This document shows positions 1 to 8,774 of a stretch of 64,000 nucleotides of DNA, piece by piece. Location: the NCBI RefSeq assembly GCF_902506325.1, contig NZ_LR732328.1, forward strand, positions 1,485,071 through 1,549,070, in the 5' to 3' direction. This DNA is from Limnobacter sp. 130. Its GTDB lineage: Bacteria > Pseudomonadota > Gammaproteobacteria > Burkholderiales > Burkholderiaceae_B. Each line of letters opens with the position of its first letter. The first letter of the stretch is position 1. A program made the position numbers and the translations under genes. Under the pieces are notes generated by a model that ran no database searches, was not told the origin of the DNA, and saw nothing but the letters and a program-made list of their open reading frames with translations.

Positions 1-21
1 GGAAATCCATGCCCTGATCAT
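1..21 (-). CDS. 5' end of a gene running off the left edge
   Basis: On the minus strand an ATG at position 21 follows a good ribosome binding site (AGGAG, complement of 27-31). The frame stays open for the seven codons visible before the edge (M-I-R-A-W-I-S). It would be transcribed divergently from the PaaX-like regulator at 133, so it may be that regulator's target. Nothing can be said about its product. Confidence 0.4.
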
Positions 22-132
22 TTCATCTCCTTATTCTGGGTGAGGCAATGATCGCACAAACCAGCGATCAAATTTGCGTGCTGCGCCAGCCTTGCATACA
101 CTTCAGCTTTGCCTTAGAAGAACAATCACATC

Positions 133-924
133 GTGCGCAAACCCACCGCCAAAAGCCTCATTCTCGACCTGTTGCTGGCATCCAAAGGTCGCCCTCTTTC
201 AGCCAAGCAGGCCATTGCCGCTTGCAGCATTTTCGACATCAGCGTAAACAACACGCGTGTGGCCTTGGTTCGACTCTCCGCTGAAGGCCTGATCGAGTCG
301 GCTGGACGCGCCCTGTATCAGCTGACCGACGATGCACACACACTGGCCGACGACGTTGCCGCCTGGCGCACCCGCAGCACCCGGGTTCGCCCCTGGGACG
401 GCAGCTACATTGTTGTTCAGGCAGACAAACTGTCCCGAAACGAAGCCAAACAGCAACGCGCCCGTGCCCGAGCCTTGTTGATGTTGGGCTTTCAGCCCCT
501 GAACGAGCACCTGTTCATTCGACCCAACAACATTGAAGACACCCTGCAAGCTGTGCGCAATCGGCTTTACAAACTGGGCTTGGAAAAAGAAGCCCCAGTG
601 TTCGAGGCCCGGGATTTTGACAACGACCTTCAACGCCGGATTGCGACCCTTTGGAACCCGCGCGAGCTGGAGTCCAACTATGCTCAACTTGAAAAGAAAA
701 TGCGCACCTGGCTAGACCGGTGCAGCGCACTGGAACCTGAAGTGGCCGCCCGCGAATCGTTTTTGCTGGGTGGCACTGCGATCAAGCATGTGGTGTACGA
801 TCCCTTCTTGCCCGCAGAGTGGGTGAATGTTCAGGCACGGGAGCGATTTTTAAGCGCCGTGGACGAGGTGGACCAGGCGGGCATGCGGATTTGGGGCGGG
901 CTTTGGGCGAGCATGGAAGGATGA
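133..924 (+). CDS. PaaX-like transcriptional regulator
   Basis: Predicted cytoplasmic DNA-binding regulator of 263 residues. An N-terminal winged-helix segment (about residues 5-65, with RPLSAKQAIAAC and the later VALVRLSAEGLIES) is followed by a central segment starting near WDGSYIVVQ that resembles the PaaX central domain. The C-terminal end holds the family-like DPFLPAEW stretch. PaaX is the phenylacetyl-CoA-responsive repressor of phenylacetate degradation, but no paa gene is visible here, so the ligand and target are unknown. The start is a GTG at 133 without a strong Shine-Dalgarno sequence. It is divergent from the gene leaving the left edge, a usual arrangement for a local regulator. 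The family call rests on domain pattern and length. Confidence 0.7.
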   Translation: MRKPTAKSLILDLLLASKGRPLSAKQAIAACSIFDISVNNTRVALVRLSAEGLIESAGRALYQLTDDAHTLADDVAAWRTRSTRVRPWDGSYIVVQADKLSRNEAKQQRARARALLMLGFQPLNEHLFIRPNNIEDTLQAVRNRLYKLGLEKEAPVFEARDFDNDLQRRIATLWNPRELESNYAQLEKKMRTWLDRCSALEPEVAARESFLLGGTAIKHVVYDPFLPAEWVNVQARERFLSAVDEVDQAGMRIWGGLWASMEG

Positions 925-1096
925 TTTTTAGCGGCAGATTTGTTTAGCTCAGTCAGCCGGGGTTCTTGCGGGCTTTTCATCAGGTTTATTTAGCCCAATC
1001 AGCTTGGGCTGTGAACCCTGCGGTGAGCTGCGCTGTGGTGGAGATTCGCGAGCGCCGGTTCAAGCCAACTCGGCAGTGGGATTGCTTGGGACGCAC

Positions 1097-1222
1097 TTCA
1101 AGAAAACCGCCCCGTTTGAGTTTAATCGCAGCGTTCGGCCTCCAGCCGACACCGAGACTCGGCCCGCCCTTTTGCCGAGCTCGGTGAGCAAGAATGAATT
1201 CAAAAAGGGATTCAGCGGTTTT
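1097..1222 (-). repeat. Diverged intergenic repeat, copy A
   Basis: Read on the minus strand this stretch aligns with 47591-47720 on the plus strand. Shared blocks include CCCTTTTTGA, GGCGGGCCGAGTCTCGGTG and GGTTTTCTTGAAG, in the same order and with similar spacing. The central part is GC-rich and dyad-like (CCGAGTCTCGG). Between the conserved blocks the copies differ by substitutions and small indels, so they are old or under structural constraint. Both copies lie in unusually long intergenic gaps. No transposase or terminal inverted repeat is seen. Confidence 0.7.
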
Positions 1223-1267
1223 CAGTGCGGAACGGGCAACCCACGCTGAGGGGGCAAGAAACCCAAA

Positions 1268-1298
1268 CAGTGAGCCTTCAAGTTCCGATCAGAAATCA
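1268..1298 (+). repeat. Short motif shared with the 48.0-kb gap (CAGTG..CCTTCAAGTTC type)
   Basis: The sequence CAGTGAGCCTTCAAGTTC followed by GATCAGAAATCA resembles two tandem motifs at 47982-48012 and 48042-48073. It is in the same orientation in all three places, unlike the larger repeat, which is inverted between the two gaps. The function is unknown. Confidence 0.5.
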
Positions 1299-1378
1299 GT
1301 ATTTAGAGTAAACCCTCATCCGAAACGCCCCAGTCTGCGTATAAACTTCGACCATTCCAACATTGCACTGCAGCAACC

Positions 1379-2578
1379 GTGAAAAAACTATTCAAAACCG
1401 CCCTGAAAATCAACGAGTTGGCCGTCAACACCGCGACCAATGCGGCGGACTGGTTTTTTCGCAAGGAAATCCTGATTCAATCGGGCAAAACCGAATATGA
1501 AGTCATCGCCGAACACCTGCCAATGCGGGTGCGTTATTACGCGCCTGCCGAGAACTCGCCAAGCGCCAGCCTGGCTGACGGTGAAATCGAAGCCCCCAAG
1601 AATCGCCAACACGCGGTGCCACTGGTGTTGGTGCCACCACTGGGCGTAACCACAGAAACATTCGACCTGATGCCCGACCGCAGCCTGGTGAAAGCCATGG
1701 TTGAAGCGGGCTTTCGGGTGTATTTGATTGACTGGGGCAAACCTGAGCGCAAAGACGGCCATCTCGGCTTATTCGACTACAGCCATGACATGATGGGTCA
1801 AGCCCTTCACGCCGTGCGCGAGCACAGCAACTCCAAACAGATTTCCCTGTTCGGCTGGTGCATGGGCGGCTTGCTGTGTTTGTTGTACGCCGGTTACGGG
1901 CACGACAAACACATTCGCAACCTGGTCACCGTGGCCAGTCCGATAGATTTGCGCGACGGCAAAAACATCATGGCAGTGGCCTCCAACACCCTGAACGTCA
2001 CCGCCCGCTTTGTCCGCAAGTACAGCGAGTTCCGTCTGGACCGAATCAACCCCGCCCTGTTCAGCCCACCCGGCTGGATGGTCAGCCTGGGTTTCAAGCT
2101 CACCGCGCCTGTGGCCAGCATCACCACGTATTGGGACCTGCTGACCCGGCTGAATGATCGCGAGTTTGTTGAACAACACACCACCACCGCCGATTACCTC
2201 AACAACATGACGCTATACCCCGGCGGTGTGCTTCGCGATTTCATGGTTCGCTTTGCAGTGGACAACAAACTGGCCCAAGGCAAAGTCAAAATTGGTGAAA
2301 AAATCTCTGATCTAGGCAATATCAACGCCAATATGCTGGTATTTGCCGGTGAAACTGATCACCTGGTTCCAGGCAGCATGGCCAAGAAAAGCCTGATGCT
2401 GGTGTCCTCAAAAGACAAATCGTTTCTGTTGGCCCCGGGTGGCCACATGGGTGTCATTTTGGGCAGTCAAGCCCAAGAACACGTGTGGAAGAAAGCTGCT
2501 GACTGGCTACAGGGTCATTCTCAGCCAGAAACCCCCACGCCTAAATCACGCAAAGAAAGCCCCCCTCGCGCCGCCTGA
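1379..2578 (+). CDS. Poly(3-hydroxyalkanoate) synthase-like alpha/beta hydrolase
   Basis: A 399-residue cytoplasmic protein of the PhaC/alpha-beta hydrolase superfamily. The lipase box is GWCMGG with cysteine as nucleophile (C161), as in PHA synthases, rather than the serine of ordinary lipases. The other triad members are likely D327 (GETDHLVPG) and H356 (PGGHMGV). VVPPLGV-type and YLIDWG segments upstream are typical of PhaC. Length is close to class III PhaC (about 350-400) and much shorter than class I enzymes (about 560-600). It would polymerise hydroxyacyl-CoA or act as a related acyltransferase. Class III PhaC normally needs PhaE, and no phaE, phaA or phaB is adjacent, so the function as a true synthase is inferred. 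The start is GTG at 1379. Confidence 0.75.
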   Translation: MKKLFKTALKINELAVNTATNAADWFFRKEILIQSGKTEYEVIAEHLPMRVRYYAPAENSPSASLADGEIEAPKNRQHAVPLVLVPPLGVTTETFDLMPDRSLVKAMVEAGFRVYLIDWGKPERKDGHLGLFDYSHDMMGQALHAVREHSNSKQISLFGWCMGGLLCLLYAGYGHDKHIRNLVTVASPIDLRDGKNIMAVASNTLNVTARFVRKYSEFRLDRINPALFSPPGWMVSLGFKLTAPVASITTYWDLLTRLNDREFVEQHTTTADYLNNMTLYPGGVLRDFMVRFAVDNKLAQGKVKIGEKISDLGNINANMLVFAGETDHLVPGSMAKKSLMLVSSKDKSFLLAPGGHMGVILGSQAQEHVWKKAADWLQGHSQPETPTPKSRKESPPRAA

Positions 2579-2590
2579 TTCAGCGCAATT

Positions 2591-2610
2591 TTTTGTGCGC
2601 TGTCACAAAA
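2591..2610. promoter_or_regulatory. Inverted repeat upstream of arsR
   Basis: TTTTGTG-CGCTGT-CACAAAA is a perfect 7-bp dyad with a 6-bp spacer, 40 bp before the arsR start. It could be an operator for the ArsR product or another regulator. It lacks a U-run, so it is a poor terminator for the upstream gene. The centre spacing does not fit the CRP consensus. Confidence 0.35.
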
Positions 2611-2650
2611 GTTTCATCAAATAATTCCATATTTCCATTATTATCGAATT

Positions 2651-2986
2651 ATGGACGAACAAAATATTATTAAAGCGCTTGCCGCACTTTCACACGTATC
2701 TCGATTGCGTGTATTTCGCACGCTCGTGGTCACAGGCCCTGAAGGGCTCACGCCTGGCCAGCTGTGCGAAAAACTGGACATTCCCGCTGCCACCATGTCC
2801 TTTCACTTGAAAGAACTCAGCAACGCGGGCTTGGTTCAACCCATTCGCGACGGGCGCAATCTGATTTACAGCGCCCAATTTGATCACATGAACGGCGTGA
2901 TTGCTTACCTGACCGAAAACTGCTGTGAAGGTCGGAACTGCGCCACCAACATCCACCCTGCCCACAATGAGGCTCACCATGAGTGA
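2651..2986 (+). CDS. arsR: ArsR-family metalloregulator
   Basis: A 111-residue winged-helix repressor starting the arsenic operon. The HTH lies around residues 35-60 (LTPGQLCEKLDIPAATMSFH), with the wing near LVQPIRDGRNLIYS. The CVCD metal box of plasmid R773 ArsR is absent. Cysteines instead cluster at the C-terminus (ENCCEGRNC, about residues 96-102), which resembles ArsR types with C-terminal thiol arsenite sites. Binding of As(III) would release the operator. The reading frame overlaps the first arsC by 8 bp. The dyad at 2591-2610 is a candidate operator. Confidence 0.85.
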   Translation: MDEQNIIKALAALSHVSRLRVFRTLVVTGPEGLTPGQLCEKLDIPAATMSFHLKELSNAGLVQPIRDGRNLIYSAQFDHMNGVIAYLTENCCEGRNCATNIHPAHNEAHHE

Positions 2987-3479
2987 CAAAACATTCAACG
3001 TGCTGTTTATCTGTACCGGCAACTCGGCCCGATCCATTTTGGCCGAGACCATCCTGAATCAACTGGGCCGTGGCCAGTTCAAAGCCTATTCTGCAGGCAG
3101 CTTCCCGGCTGGCCGCGTGAACCCTTACACCCTTGAAATTTTGCAACGGTGGGAAATGGACACCAGCACGCTACGCAGCAAAAGCTGGGACGAGTTCGCT
3201 GCGCCTGGCGCACCAAAAATGGACTTCGTATTCACCGTGTGCGACCAAGCCGCAGGTGAGGTTTGCCCCGTGTGGCCCGGTCAACCCATTCTGGCGCACT
3301 GGGGTGCCCCCGACCCGGCCAAAGCCGAAGGCAGCCACGAGCACATCATTCAGGAATTCCGCAATGTCGGCCTGTTGCTGCGCAAGCGAATTGAGCTAAT
3401 GCTTGCCCTGCCCATTGCAAAACTCGAAAAACTGGCCATTCAACACGAAGTCGAACAAATAGGAAAAATCTCTTCATGA
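2979..3479 (+). CDS. arsC: Arsenate reductase-like LMW phosphatase (first copy)
   Basis: A 166-residue protein of the low-molecular-weight tyrosine phosphatase/ArsC family. The N-terminal anion-binding loop reads CTGNSARS (C-x5-R), and further cysteines occur in FTVCDQAAGEVC (thiol relay candidates). It would reduce As(V) to As(III). The ATG at 2979 was chosen over upstream starts because it begins the conserved MSDKTFNVLFIC strand and couples to the arsR stop. Its end overlaps the next gene by 4 bp (ATGA). It is similar along its whole length to the second copy (shared SAGS..GRVNPY, SKSWD.F..PGAPK, TVCD.A), so the pair is a tandem duplication. Confidence 0.85.
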   Translation: MSDKTFNVLFICTGNSARSILAETILNQLGRGQFKAYSAGSFPAGRVNPYTLEILQRWEMDTSTLRSKSWDEFAAPGAPKMDFVFTVCDQAAGEVCPVWPGQPILAHWGAPDPAKAEGSHEHIIQEFRNVGLLLRKRIELMLALPIAKLEKLAIQHEVEQIGKISS

Positions 3480-3964
3480 GCACCAACGTACTCATTCTTT
3501 GCACCCACAACTCTGCACGCAGCGTATTGTCGGAAGGCATGCTGAATCATCTTGCCCGGCAATACGGCAAAGACATCAAAGCCTTCAGCGCAGGCAGTGC
3601 ACCCAGTGGCCGCGTGAATCCTTACGCGCTTCAGGCGCTTGCCAATGTGGGCATTGACACCAGCCAATACACCAGCAAAAGCTGGGACGTGTTCACCGAA
3701 CCCGGTGCACCAAAAATCGACATCGTAATTACCGTGTGCGACAGTGCGGCCGCCGAGCAATGCCCATACTGGCCCGGTAGCCCGGTAAAAACCCACTGGG
3801 GCTACCCCGACCCCTCCAATGAAACAGAAGAAAACAAGCCCCGCGCATTCGAGCTGACCCGCCAAGCCATTGCATTCAAAATGATGCAGCTGATTCAGCT
3901 GCCGCTGAGCACCATGAACCCAGCGGAATTGAATACCGCCCTGGCTGCCATTTCACGGAGTTAA
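3476..3964 (+). CDS. arsC: Arsenate reductase-like LMW phosphatase (second copy)
   Basis: A 162-residue paralogue of the preceding gene with the loop CTHNSARS and the cysteines ITVCDSAAAEQC. The histidine in place of glycine in the P-loop is common among ArsC proteins of this family. The product would reduce arsenate in the cytosol, and the As(III) formed could leave through the adjacent channel. The start overlaps the previous stop by 4 bp, implying translational coupling. Whether both copies are arsenate reductases, or one serves another phosphorylated substrate, cannot be decided from sequence alone. Confidence 0.85.
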   Translation: MSTNVLILCTHNSARSVLSEGMLNHLARQYGKDIKAFSAGSAPSGRVNPYALQALANVGIDTSQYTSKSWDVFTEPGAPKIDIVITVCDSAAAEQCPYWPGSPVKTHWGYPDPSNETEENKPRAFELTRQAIAFKMMQLIQLPLSTMNPAELNTALAAISRS

Positions 3965-3971
3965 AACAACC

Positions 3972-4658
3972 ATGTATTCCTTGCAAAAACGTTTGGGTGC
4001 CGAGTTTCTGGGCACCCTGTTGCTGTTGGCCATTGTGATTGGTTCTGGCGTCATGGCCGAGAACCTGTCAGAAGGCAACAACGGCATTGCCCTGATCGCC
4101 AACACCCTGGCCACCGTGTTTGGCCTTTATATTTTGATCGAGGTGTTTGGTCCCATCAGTGGTGCCCATTTCAACCCGGTCGTCACGCTCGGCATGGTGC
4201 TTCTAAAACGCCAACCCGGTGCCGAACTGCTGCCCTATGTTGTGGTTCAACTGGCAGGCGCATTTCTGGGTGCCATACTGGTTCACCAAATGTTCGACAT
4301 GGAGCTGTTTCAGTTCTCTGAAAAGGCCCGCACAGGTTGGGGCATCTGGACCGGAGAAATTGTAGCCACGGCGGGTCTGCTGCTGGTGATTCTAATGGCC
4401 AAGGCCGAACGGGTTTCAGGCATGGTGGCCTGTTACATTGGTGCGGCTTACTGGTTTACTTCCAGCACCTCGTTCGCCAACCCGGCCGCCGCATTTGGTC
4501 GCCAGTTCTCCAACAGTTTTGCGGGCATTGCGCCAGCCGATGTCCCCGCTTACGTGATTTTTGAAGTGGTGGGCGGTTTGCTGGCACTTGTGTTGTACAA
4601 GGCCTTCAGTGCAAACAGCGAAGTCACTACTTCCCAGGCACCCAACCCGGCGGCTTGA
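3972..4658 (+). CDS. Aquaporin/aquaglyceroporin of the ars operon (AqpS-like)
   Basis: A 228-residue inner-membrane MIP-family channel with six hydrophobic segments. The first half-helix motif is modified (SGAHFNPVVTLG, NPV instead of NPA); the second is canonical (FANPAAAFGRQF). It is the last gene of the arsR-arsC-arsC unit, 7 bp after arsC, and no ArsB or Acr3 pump is present. In Sinorhizobium meliloti, AqpS replaces ArsB and lets arsenite made by ArsC flow out down its gradient. The same role is inferred here from the identical gene order. A hairpin terminator follows at 4731. Confidence 0.85.
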   Translation: MYSLQKRLGAEFLGTLLLLAIVIGSGVMAENLSEGNNGIALIANTLATVFGLYILIEVFGPISGAHFNPVVTLGMVLLKRQPGAELLPYVVVQLAGAFLGAILVHQMFDMELFQFSEKARTGWGIWTGEIVATAGLLLVILMAKAERVSGMVACYIGAAYWFTSSTSFANPAAAFGRQFSNSFAGIAPADVPAYVIFEVVGGLLALVLYKAFSANSEVTTSQAPNPAA

Positions 4659-4730
4659 TCAAGCACAGCATCCGATTTTTGAAGTCTCGGGTGCTGGCTT
4701 TATTTTCTCTGAAACCACATCCAAAAAAAG

Positions 4731-4754
4731 AAAAGGGTCCCGAAGGACCCTTTT
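4731..4754. terminator. Bidirectional terminator between the ars operon and pstS
   Basis: A perfect 10-bp stem, AAAAGGGTCC / GGACCCTTTT, with a CGAA loop. It has A-runs on one side and T-runs on the other, so it can serve both converging genes. Confidence 0.85.
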
Positions 4755-4775
4755 CCGATCAACCTGGGTTGATTT

Positions 4776-5816
4776 TTACTTCAGTGCAATCGCCTTGCCG
4801 TTGTCCGACTTTACAGACTTCCAAGCGTTTTCGATCAGCTTGACTGTTGCATCTGGCAGTGGAACATAGTCCAGGTCAGAGCTCAACTTGTCGCCCTTGG
4901 CATAAGCCCAGTTGAAGAACTTCAACACTTCAGAAGCCTTGGCAGCGTCAGCCTGTTGTGTGTGAAACAGGATAAACGTAGCACCGGTGATGGGCCATGC
5001 GGCTTTACCTGGTTGCAATGTCAGAATTTCGTAGAAGCTGTTGGACCAATCGGCACCTGCAGCAGCCGCCTTGAAAGTCTCTTCATCAGGCTGAACAAAT
5101 TCACCTTCCTTGTTGTTCAACTGTGTGTGCGTCAGCTTGTTTTGTTTCGCGTAAGCATACTCAACGTAACCAATTGAACCGGGCACGCGTTGTACGAAAG
5201 CAGACACGCCCTCGTTACCCTTGCCACCCAAACCGACTGGCCACTTCACTGCGGTGCCTTCGCCAACAGTGCTCTTCCAGTCTGCGCTGACCTTGCTCAG
5301 GTAGTTGGTAAAAATAAAGGTTGTACCGGAACCGTCAGCACGACGAATCACGCTGATGTCCTGCGCTGGCAACTTCACGCCTGGGTTCAGGTCTGCAATT
5401 GCCTTGTCATTCCACTTGGTAATCTTGTTCAGGTAAATGTTGGCCAGTACTTCACCGGACAACTTCATTTGGCCTGGGGCGATGCCTTGCAGATTCACCA
5501 CGGGCACAACGCCACCGATCACGGTTGGAAACTGCATCAAACCTTTTTCTTTCAGGTCTTCTGGCTTCAAAGGCATGTCAGAGGCACCGAAATCGACTGT
5601 TTTTGCAGAAATCTGCTTGATACCACCACCGGAACCGATGGACTGGTAATTCACCTTGTGGCCAGTTTCTTTGTTATAAGCATCGGCCCACTTGGCGTAA
5701 ACAGGAGCGGGGAAGGAAGCGCCAGCACCAGTAATTTCAGCGGCGTTCACAGAAGTCATACTCAGGGCCAGGGCGCCTGCGGAAATCGCTGTAGCGATTG
5801 TTTTGATGTTGAACAT
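4776..5816 (-). CDS. pstS: Phosphate-binding periplasmic protein PstS
   Basis: A 346-residue precursor with a cleavable signal peptide (cleavage near SVNA-AEI, residues 25-26). It starts with the PstS hallmark [16 protein letters not shown] and carries phosphate-binding segments such as [15 protein letters not shown] and [10 protein letters not shown]. It delivers phosphate to the PstCAB transporter. A GAGGTG ribosome binding site precedes ATG 5816. It is the last gene of the cluster, separated from pstB by a 152-bp gap holding a terminator-like hairpin and Pho-box-like repeats, so it can probably be transcribed alone at a high level. Confidence 0.95.
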   Translation of the reverse strand: MFNIKTIATAISAGALALSMTSVNAAEITGAGASFPAPVYAKWADAYNKETGHKVNYQSIGSGGGIKQISAKTVDFGASDMPLKPEDLKEKGLMQFPTVIGGVVPVVNLQGIAPGQMKLSGEVLANIYLNKITKWNDKAIADLNPGVKLPAQDISVIRRADGSGTTFIFTNYLSKVSADWKSTVGEGTAVKWPVGLGGKGNEGVSAFVQRVPGSIGYVEYAYAKQNKLTHTQLNNKEGEFVQPDEETFKAAAAGADWSNSFYEILTLQPGKAAWPITGATFILFHTQQADAAKASEVLKFFNWAYAKGDKLSSDLDYVPLPDATVKLIENAWKSVKSDNGKAIALK

Positions 5817-5860
5817 TTTTCACCTCACTTATTAAAGTGCCTCAATCATGCCGCAGCAAT

Positions 5861-5889
5861 GTTTCAGAATAATGACAAATATAAGGCAA
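5861..5889 (-). promoter_or_regulatory. pstS: Pho-box-like repeats upstream of pstS
   Basis: On the minus strand, 7-bp units at 11-bp spacing: CTGAAAC (5861-5867), TTGTCAT (5872-5878) and TTGCCTT (5883-5889). Only the middle unit matches the PhoB half-site well. The position, 45-75 bp before the pstS start, is suitable. Confidence 0.5.
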
Positions 5890-5903
5890 TAACATAAATG
5901 TCA

Positions 5904-5937
5904 AAAAACCACACCGGGCGACCCAAATGTGGTTTTT
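5904..5937 (-). terminator. Terminator-like hairpin after pstB
   Basis: Stem AAAAACCACA / TGTGGTTTTT around a 14-nt loop, ending in a T-run on the minus strand. It would attenuate read-through from pstCAB into pstS. Confidence 0.6.
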
Positions 5938-5968
5938 CAGCAAACAAGTCAAGTACTTGTAGGCCGCG

Positions 5969-6745
5969 TTAACCGAATCGACCCGTAATGTAGTTCTCAG
6001 TTTCCTGCTTTTTGGGTTTCAGGAAAATTTGATCAGTTACGCCAAATTCAATCAACTCACCCAAATACATATAGGCGGTGTAATCCGACACACGCGCAGC
6101 TTGCTGCATGTTGTGGGTCACAATCACCACGGTGTAGTCCTCTTTTAATTCAGTGATCAGCTCTTCAATGCTCGCCGTTGAAATAGGGTCAAGCGCCGAA
6201 CAAGGCTCGTCGAGCAACAGAATTTCGGGCTTGATCGCAATGCCACGTGCAATACACAGGCGTTGCTGCTGACCACCCGACAAGCCATTGCCACTTTGGT
6301 GCAGCTTGTCTTTCACTTCTTTCCACAAGGCGGCTTTGGTCAGCGCCCATTCCACGCGCTCTTCCATTTCGCCTTTGGACAACTTCTCGAACAGCCGCAC
6401 ACCGAAGGCAATGTTTTCGTAAATGGACATCGGGAACGGTGTTGGCTTCTGAAACACCATGCCGATCTTCGAGCGAATCAAAGCGATGTCTTTCTTGCTG
6501 GTGATCAGGTCTTCACCGTCCATCAGGATTTGGCCTTCTGCACGCTGCTCAGGGTACAGTGCGTACATTTTGTTGAACACGCGCAACAAAGTGGACTTGC
6601 CACAACCTGAAGGTCCAATAAATGCGGTGACCTTCTTCTCGGGAATGCTCAAGTTGACCGATTTCAAGGCCTGAAATGAACCGTAATAAAAATTCAGGTT
6701 CTTCACTTCAAGTTTGATCTTTTCTTCAACGTCAATCGTGGACAT
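5969..6745 (-). CDS. pstB: Phosphate ABC transporter ATP-binding protein PstB
   Basis: A 258-residue ABC ATPase that powers phosphate import. Walker A is GPSGCGKST (about residues 44-52), the signature is [14 protein letters not shown], Walker B is [14 protein letters not shown], and the switch histidine is in VVIVTHNM. The PstB-typical Q-loop reads [16 protein letters not shown]. It follows pstA by 22 bp on the minus strand. No phoU follows; pstS does. Confidence 0.95.
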   Translation of the reverse strand: MSTIDVEEKIKLEVKNLNFYYGSFQALKSVNLSIPEKKVTAFIGPSGCGKSTLLRVFNKMYALYPEQRAEGQILMDGEDLITSKKDIALIRSKIGMVFQKPTPFPMSIYENIAFGVRLFEKLSKGEMEERVEWALTKAALWKEVKDKLHQSGNGLSGGQQQRLCIARGIAIKPEILLLDEPCSALDPISTASIEELITELKEDYTVVIVTHNMQQAARVSDYTAYMYLGELIEFGVTDQIFLKPKKQETENYITGRFG

Positions 6746-6767
6746 ATTCTTGGCCTTTAAAGGTCAG

Positions 6768-7685
6768 TTATTTCGAGTTCTTCAGTAGCGAACGCGCGAT
6801 GATATTCAACACCAGCACGCCAGCAGTAATCAGGAATACACCAGCCCATGCCAGTTCCTGCCACTCTTTGAAAGGGCTGAGCGCAAAGTTGAAAATCATC
6901 ACTGGCAAGTTCGCCATGGGTTTCATCATGTCGGTGTTCCAGAACTGGTTCGACAAGGCTGTAAACAACAAGGGCGCAGTTTCACCGGCAATTCGAGCCA
7001 CCGACAGCAAAATGCCGGTCATGATGCCCGCATAGCTGGCCTTTACAGTAATGGCCATGACCATTTTCCACTTGGGTGTACCCAAGGCAAAGGCCGCTTC
7101 GCGCAGGGCATCTGGCACCAGTCGCAGCATGTTCTCGGTGGTGCGAATCACAATTGGAATCTGGATCAATGCCAGTGCCACAACGCCTGCCCAGGCGGAG
7201 AAGTGCCCCATGATGCGAACCATGACCGCATATACAAACAAACCAATCACGATAGAAGGCGCGGACAGCAGAATATCGTTGATGAAACGGACAGAGCTGG
7301 CCAGCTTGTTGTCTTTGCGGGACTCGGCCAAGTGAATACCCGCCAAGATACCCAAGGGCGTGCCAAACAAAGTGGCAAAGCCCACCATCAAAAGGGTGCC
7401 AGTAATGGCATTGGCCAAACCACCGCCTTCTACACCCGGGGGTGGCGTCATTTCAGTGAACAAGTCCCAAGACAAACCATTAATGCCCAAGGTCACTGTG
7501 GTGTACAAAATCCAGATCAACCAAAACAGGCCAAAAGCCATGGCCGCCAGCGACAGTGTCAAGGCGAAAGAGTTGATCCGTTTGCGCTTGGCCTGCATTT
7601 TCACGCGCATTTTTTCATCCGTGGCAACAGTAGTCACCGAGGAGTCTTTGGACGTCACAGTGGGATCAGAATGAATGCTGCTCAT
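6768..7685 (-). CDS. pstA: Phosphate ABC transporter permease PstA
   Basis: A 305-residue inner-membrane permease with about six transmembrane helices and a hydrophilic N-terminal extension of some 35 residues (rich in S/T, then [12 protein letters not shown]). The EAA-type loop that contacts PstB reads [19 protein letters not shown]. It forms the phosphate channel with PstC. It sits 3 bp after pstC and 22 bp before pstB, clearly one transcription unit. Confidence 0.93.
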   Translation of the reverse strand: MSSIHSDPTVTSKDSSVTTVATDEKMRVKMQAKRKRINSFALTLSLAAMAFGLFWLIWILYTTVTLGINGLSWDLFTEMTPPPGVEGGGLANAITGTLLMVGFATLFGTPLGILAGIHLAESRKDNKLASSVRFINDILLSAPSIVIGLFVYAVMVRIMGHFSAWAGVVALALIQIPIVIRTTENMLRLVPDALREAAFALGTPKWKMVMAITVKASYAGIMTGILLSVARIAGETAPLLFTALSNQFWNTDMMKPMANLPVMIFNFALSPFKEWQELAWAGVFLITAGVLVLNIIARSLLKNSK

Positions 7686-7688
7686 GCT

Positions 7689-8639
7689 TTATCTCCCGTT
7701 GCTCGATAGTTTGGCCAAAAGCAGCTTGGAGGCGACCAGCACAAAGAAGGTGATGACAAACAGAACCAAGCCCAGCTCCATCAAGGCAGATGTATGCAAA
7801 CCTGGGCCAGCCTCGGCAAACTCGTTGGCCAAGGCGGAAGTGATACTGTTGCCGGGCGAGAACAGGGAAATGTCATTGAGATAATTGGTGTTACCAATCA
7901 CGAACGTCACCGCCATGGTTTCACCCAAGGCACGGCCAAGGCCCAACATAACTCCACCAATCACACCCACCTTGGTGTGCGGCAATACAATTTTCCACAC
8001 CACTTCCCAAGTGGTACATCCCATGCCGTAACCCGCTTCTTTCAGCATCACAGGGGTTACTTCAAACACATCGCGCATTACTGCGGCAATGTAAGGAATG
8101 ATCATGATGGCCAGCACCACACCGGCTGTCAGCAAACCAATGCCGATGGGAGGCCCGGAAAACAATGCACCGATCACAGGCACCTGACCAATGGTGGCAT
8201 TCATTGGGCCTTGCACGTACTTGGCAAAAATTGGCGCAAAAACCAGCAAGCCCCACATGCCGTAAACAATGGATGGCACCGCGGCCAGCAACTCAATGGC
8301 CGTGCCCAGTGGGCGGCGCAACCAGGGAGGAGAAAGCTCAGTAAGAAACAATGCAATACCAAAGCTGATTGGAACGGCAATCACCAATGCAATCAGCGAA
8401 GTGACCAAGGTGCCGTAGATCGGGACCAATGCGCCGTATTCATCAACGGGAGGATCCCAGTTGGCGGTAAACAGAAAATCAAAGCCAAACGCAGTGATTG
8501 TGGGCCACGAGGCCACAATCAACGAGGCAATGATGCCACCGAGCATCAGCAAAGTGAAAACAGAAGCTCCGCTGGTTAACAGGCCAAATATGGCGTCGCC
8601 CCGCTTGGTTGGGGCCTTGATCGTCGAAGTATCAGACAT
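7689..8639 (-). CDS. pstC: Phosphate ABC transporter permease PstC
   Basis: A 316-residue inner-membrane permease, first gene of the minus-strand pstCAB unit. It has about six transmembrane helices and an EAA loop reading [20 protein letters not shown]. It heterodimerises with PstA to translocate phosphate. A strong triple Pho-box array lies about 60-90 bp upstream (8701-8728), so the unit should be induced by PhoB under phosphate limitation. Confidence 0.93.
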   Translation of the reverse strand: MSDTSTIKAPTKRGDAIFGLLTSGASVFTLLMLGGIIASLIVASWPTITAFGFDFLFTANWDPPVDEYGALVPIYGTLVTSLIALVIAVPISFGIALFLTELSPPWLRRPLGTAIELLAAVPSIVYGMWGLLVFAPIFAKYVQGPMNATIGQVPVIGALFSGPPIGIGLLTAGVVLAIMIIPYIAAVMRDVFEVTPVMLKEAGYGMGCTTWEVVWKIVLPHTKVGVIGGVMLGLGRALGETMAVTFVIGNTNYLNDISLFSPGNSITSALANEFAEAGPGLHTSALMELGLVLFVITFFVLVASKLLLAKLSSNGR

Positions 8640-8700
8640 ATTGGTAAGTAATTAATCCAGCAGAAAGTTTCACGCAGACCTGCAAGGGTATCCAAGAATT

Positions 8701-8728
8701 ATGACAAAAAAATGACAAAAATTTGACA
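8701..8728 (-). promoter_or_regulatory. pstC: Triple Pho box upstream of pstC
   Basis: On the minus strand three half-sites recur at exactly 11 bp: TGTCAAA, TGTCATT and TGTCATA, each followed by a T/A-rich 4-mer (complement starts at 8723, 8712 and 8701). This matches PhoB recognition, which uses 7-bp TGTCA-type half-sites with 4-bp A/T spacers on one helix face. Confidence 0.85.
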
Positions 8729-8774
8729 CACCCGTGAAATCGAATATCACGGCACGGAACCGTGGGTTAAAACC

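Larger units (their letters stand above)
925..1378. other. 454-bp gene-free interval
   Basis: No convincing coding sequence is present: the short open frames lack ribosome binding sites and protein-like composition. The interval holds one copy of a diverged repeat shared, in inverse orientation, with 47591-47720, and a short motif at 1268-1298 shared with the 48.0-kb region. The promoter of the downstream hydrolase must lie in its right-hand part, but no clear -35/-10 pair stands out. Confidence 0.6.

Noticed and set aside
925-1378. Small genes in the first long gap
   Set aside because: Open frames there lack start signals and span the repeat copy, whose variability is not codon-like.
2591-2610. 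CRP site upstream of arsR
   Set aside because: The arms TTTTGTG/CACAAAA are right in type, but the centre spacing is 2 bp short of the TGTGA-N6-TCACA consensus.
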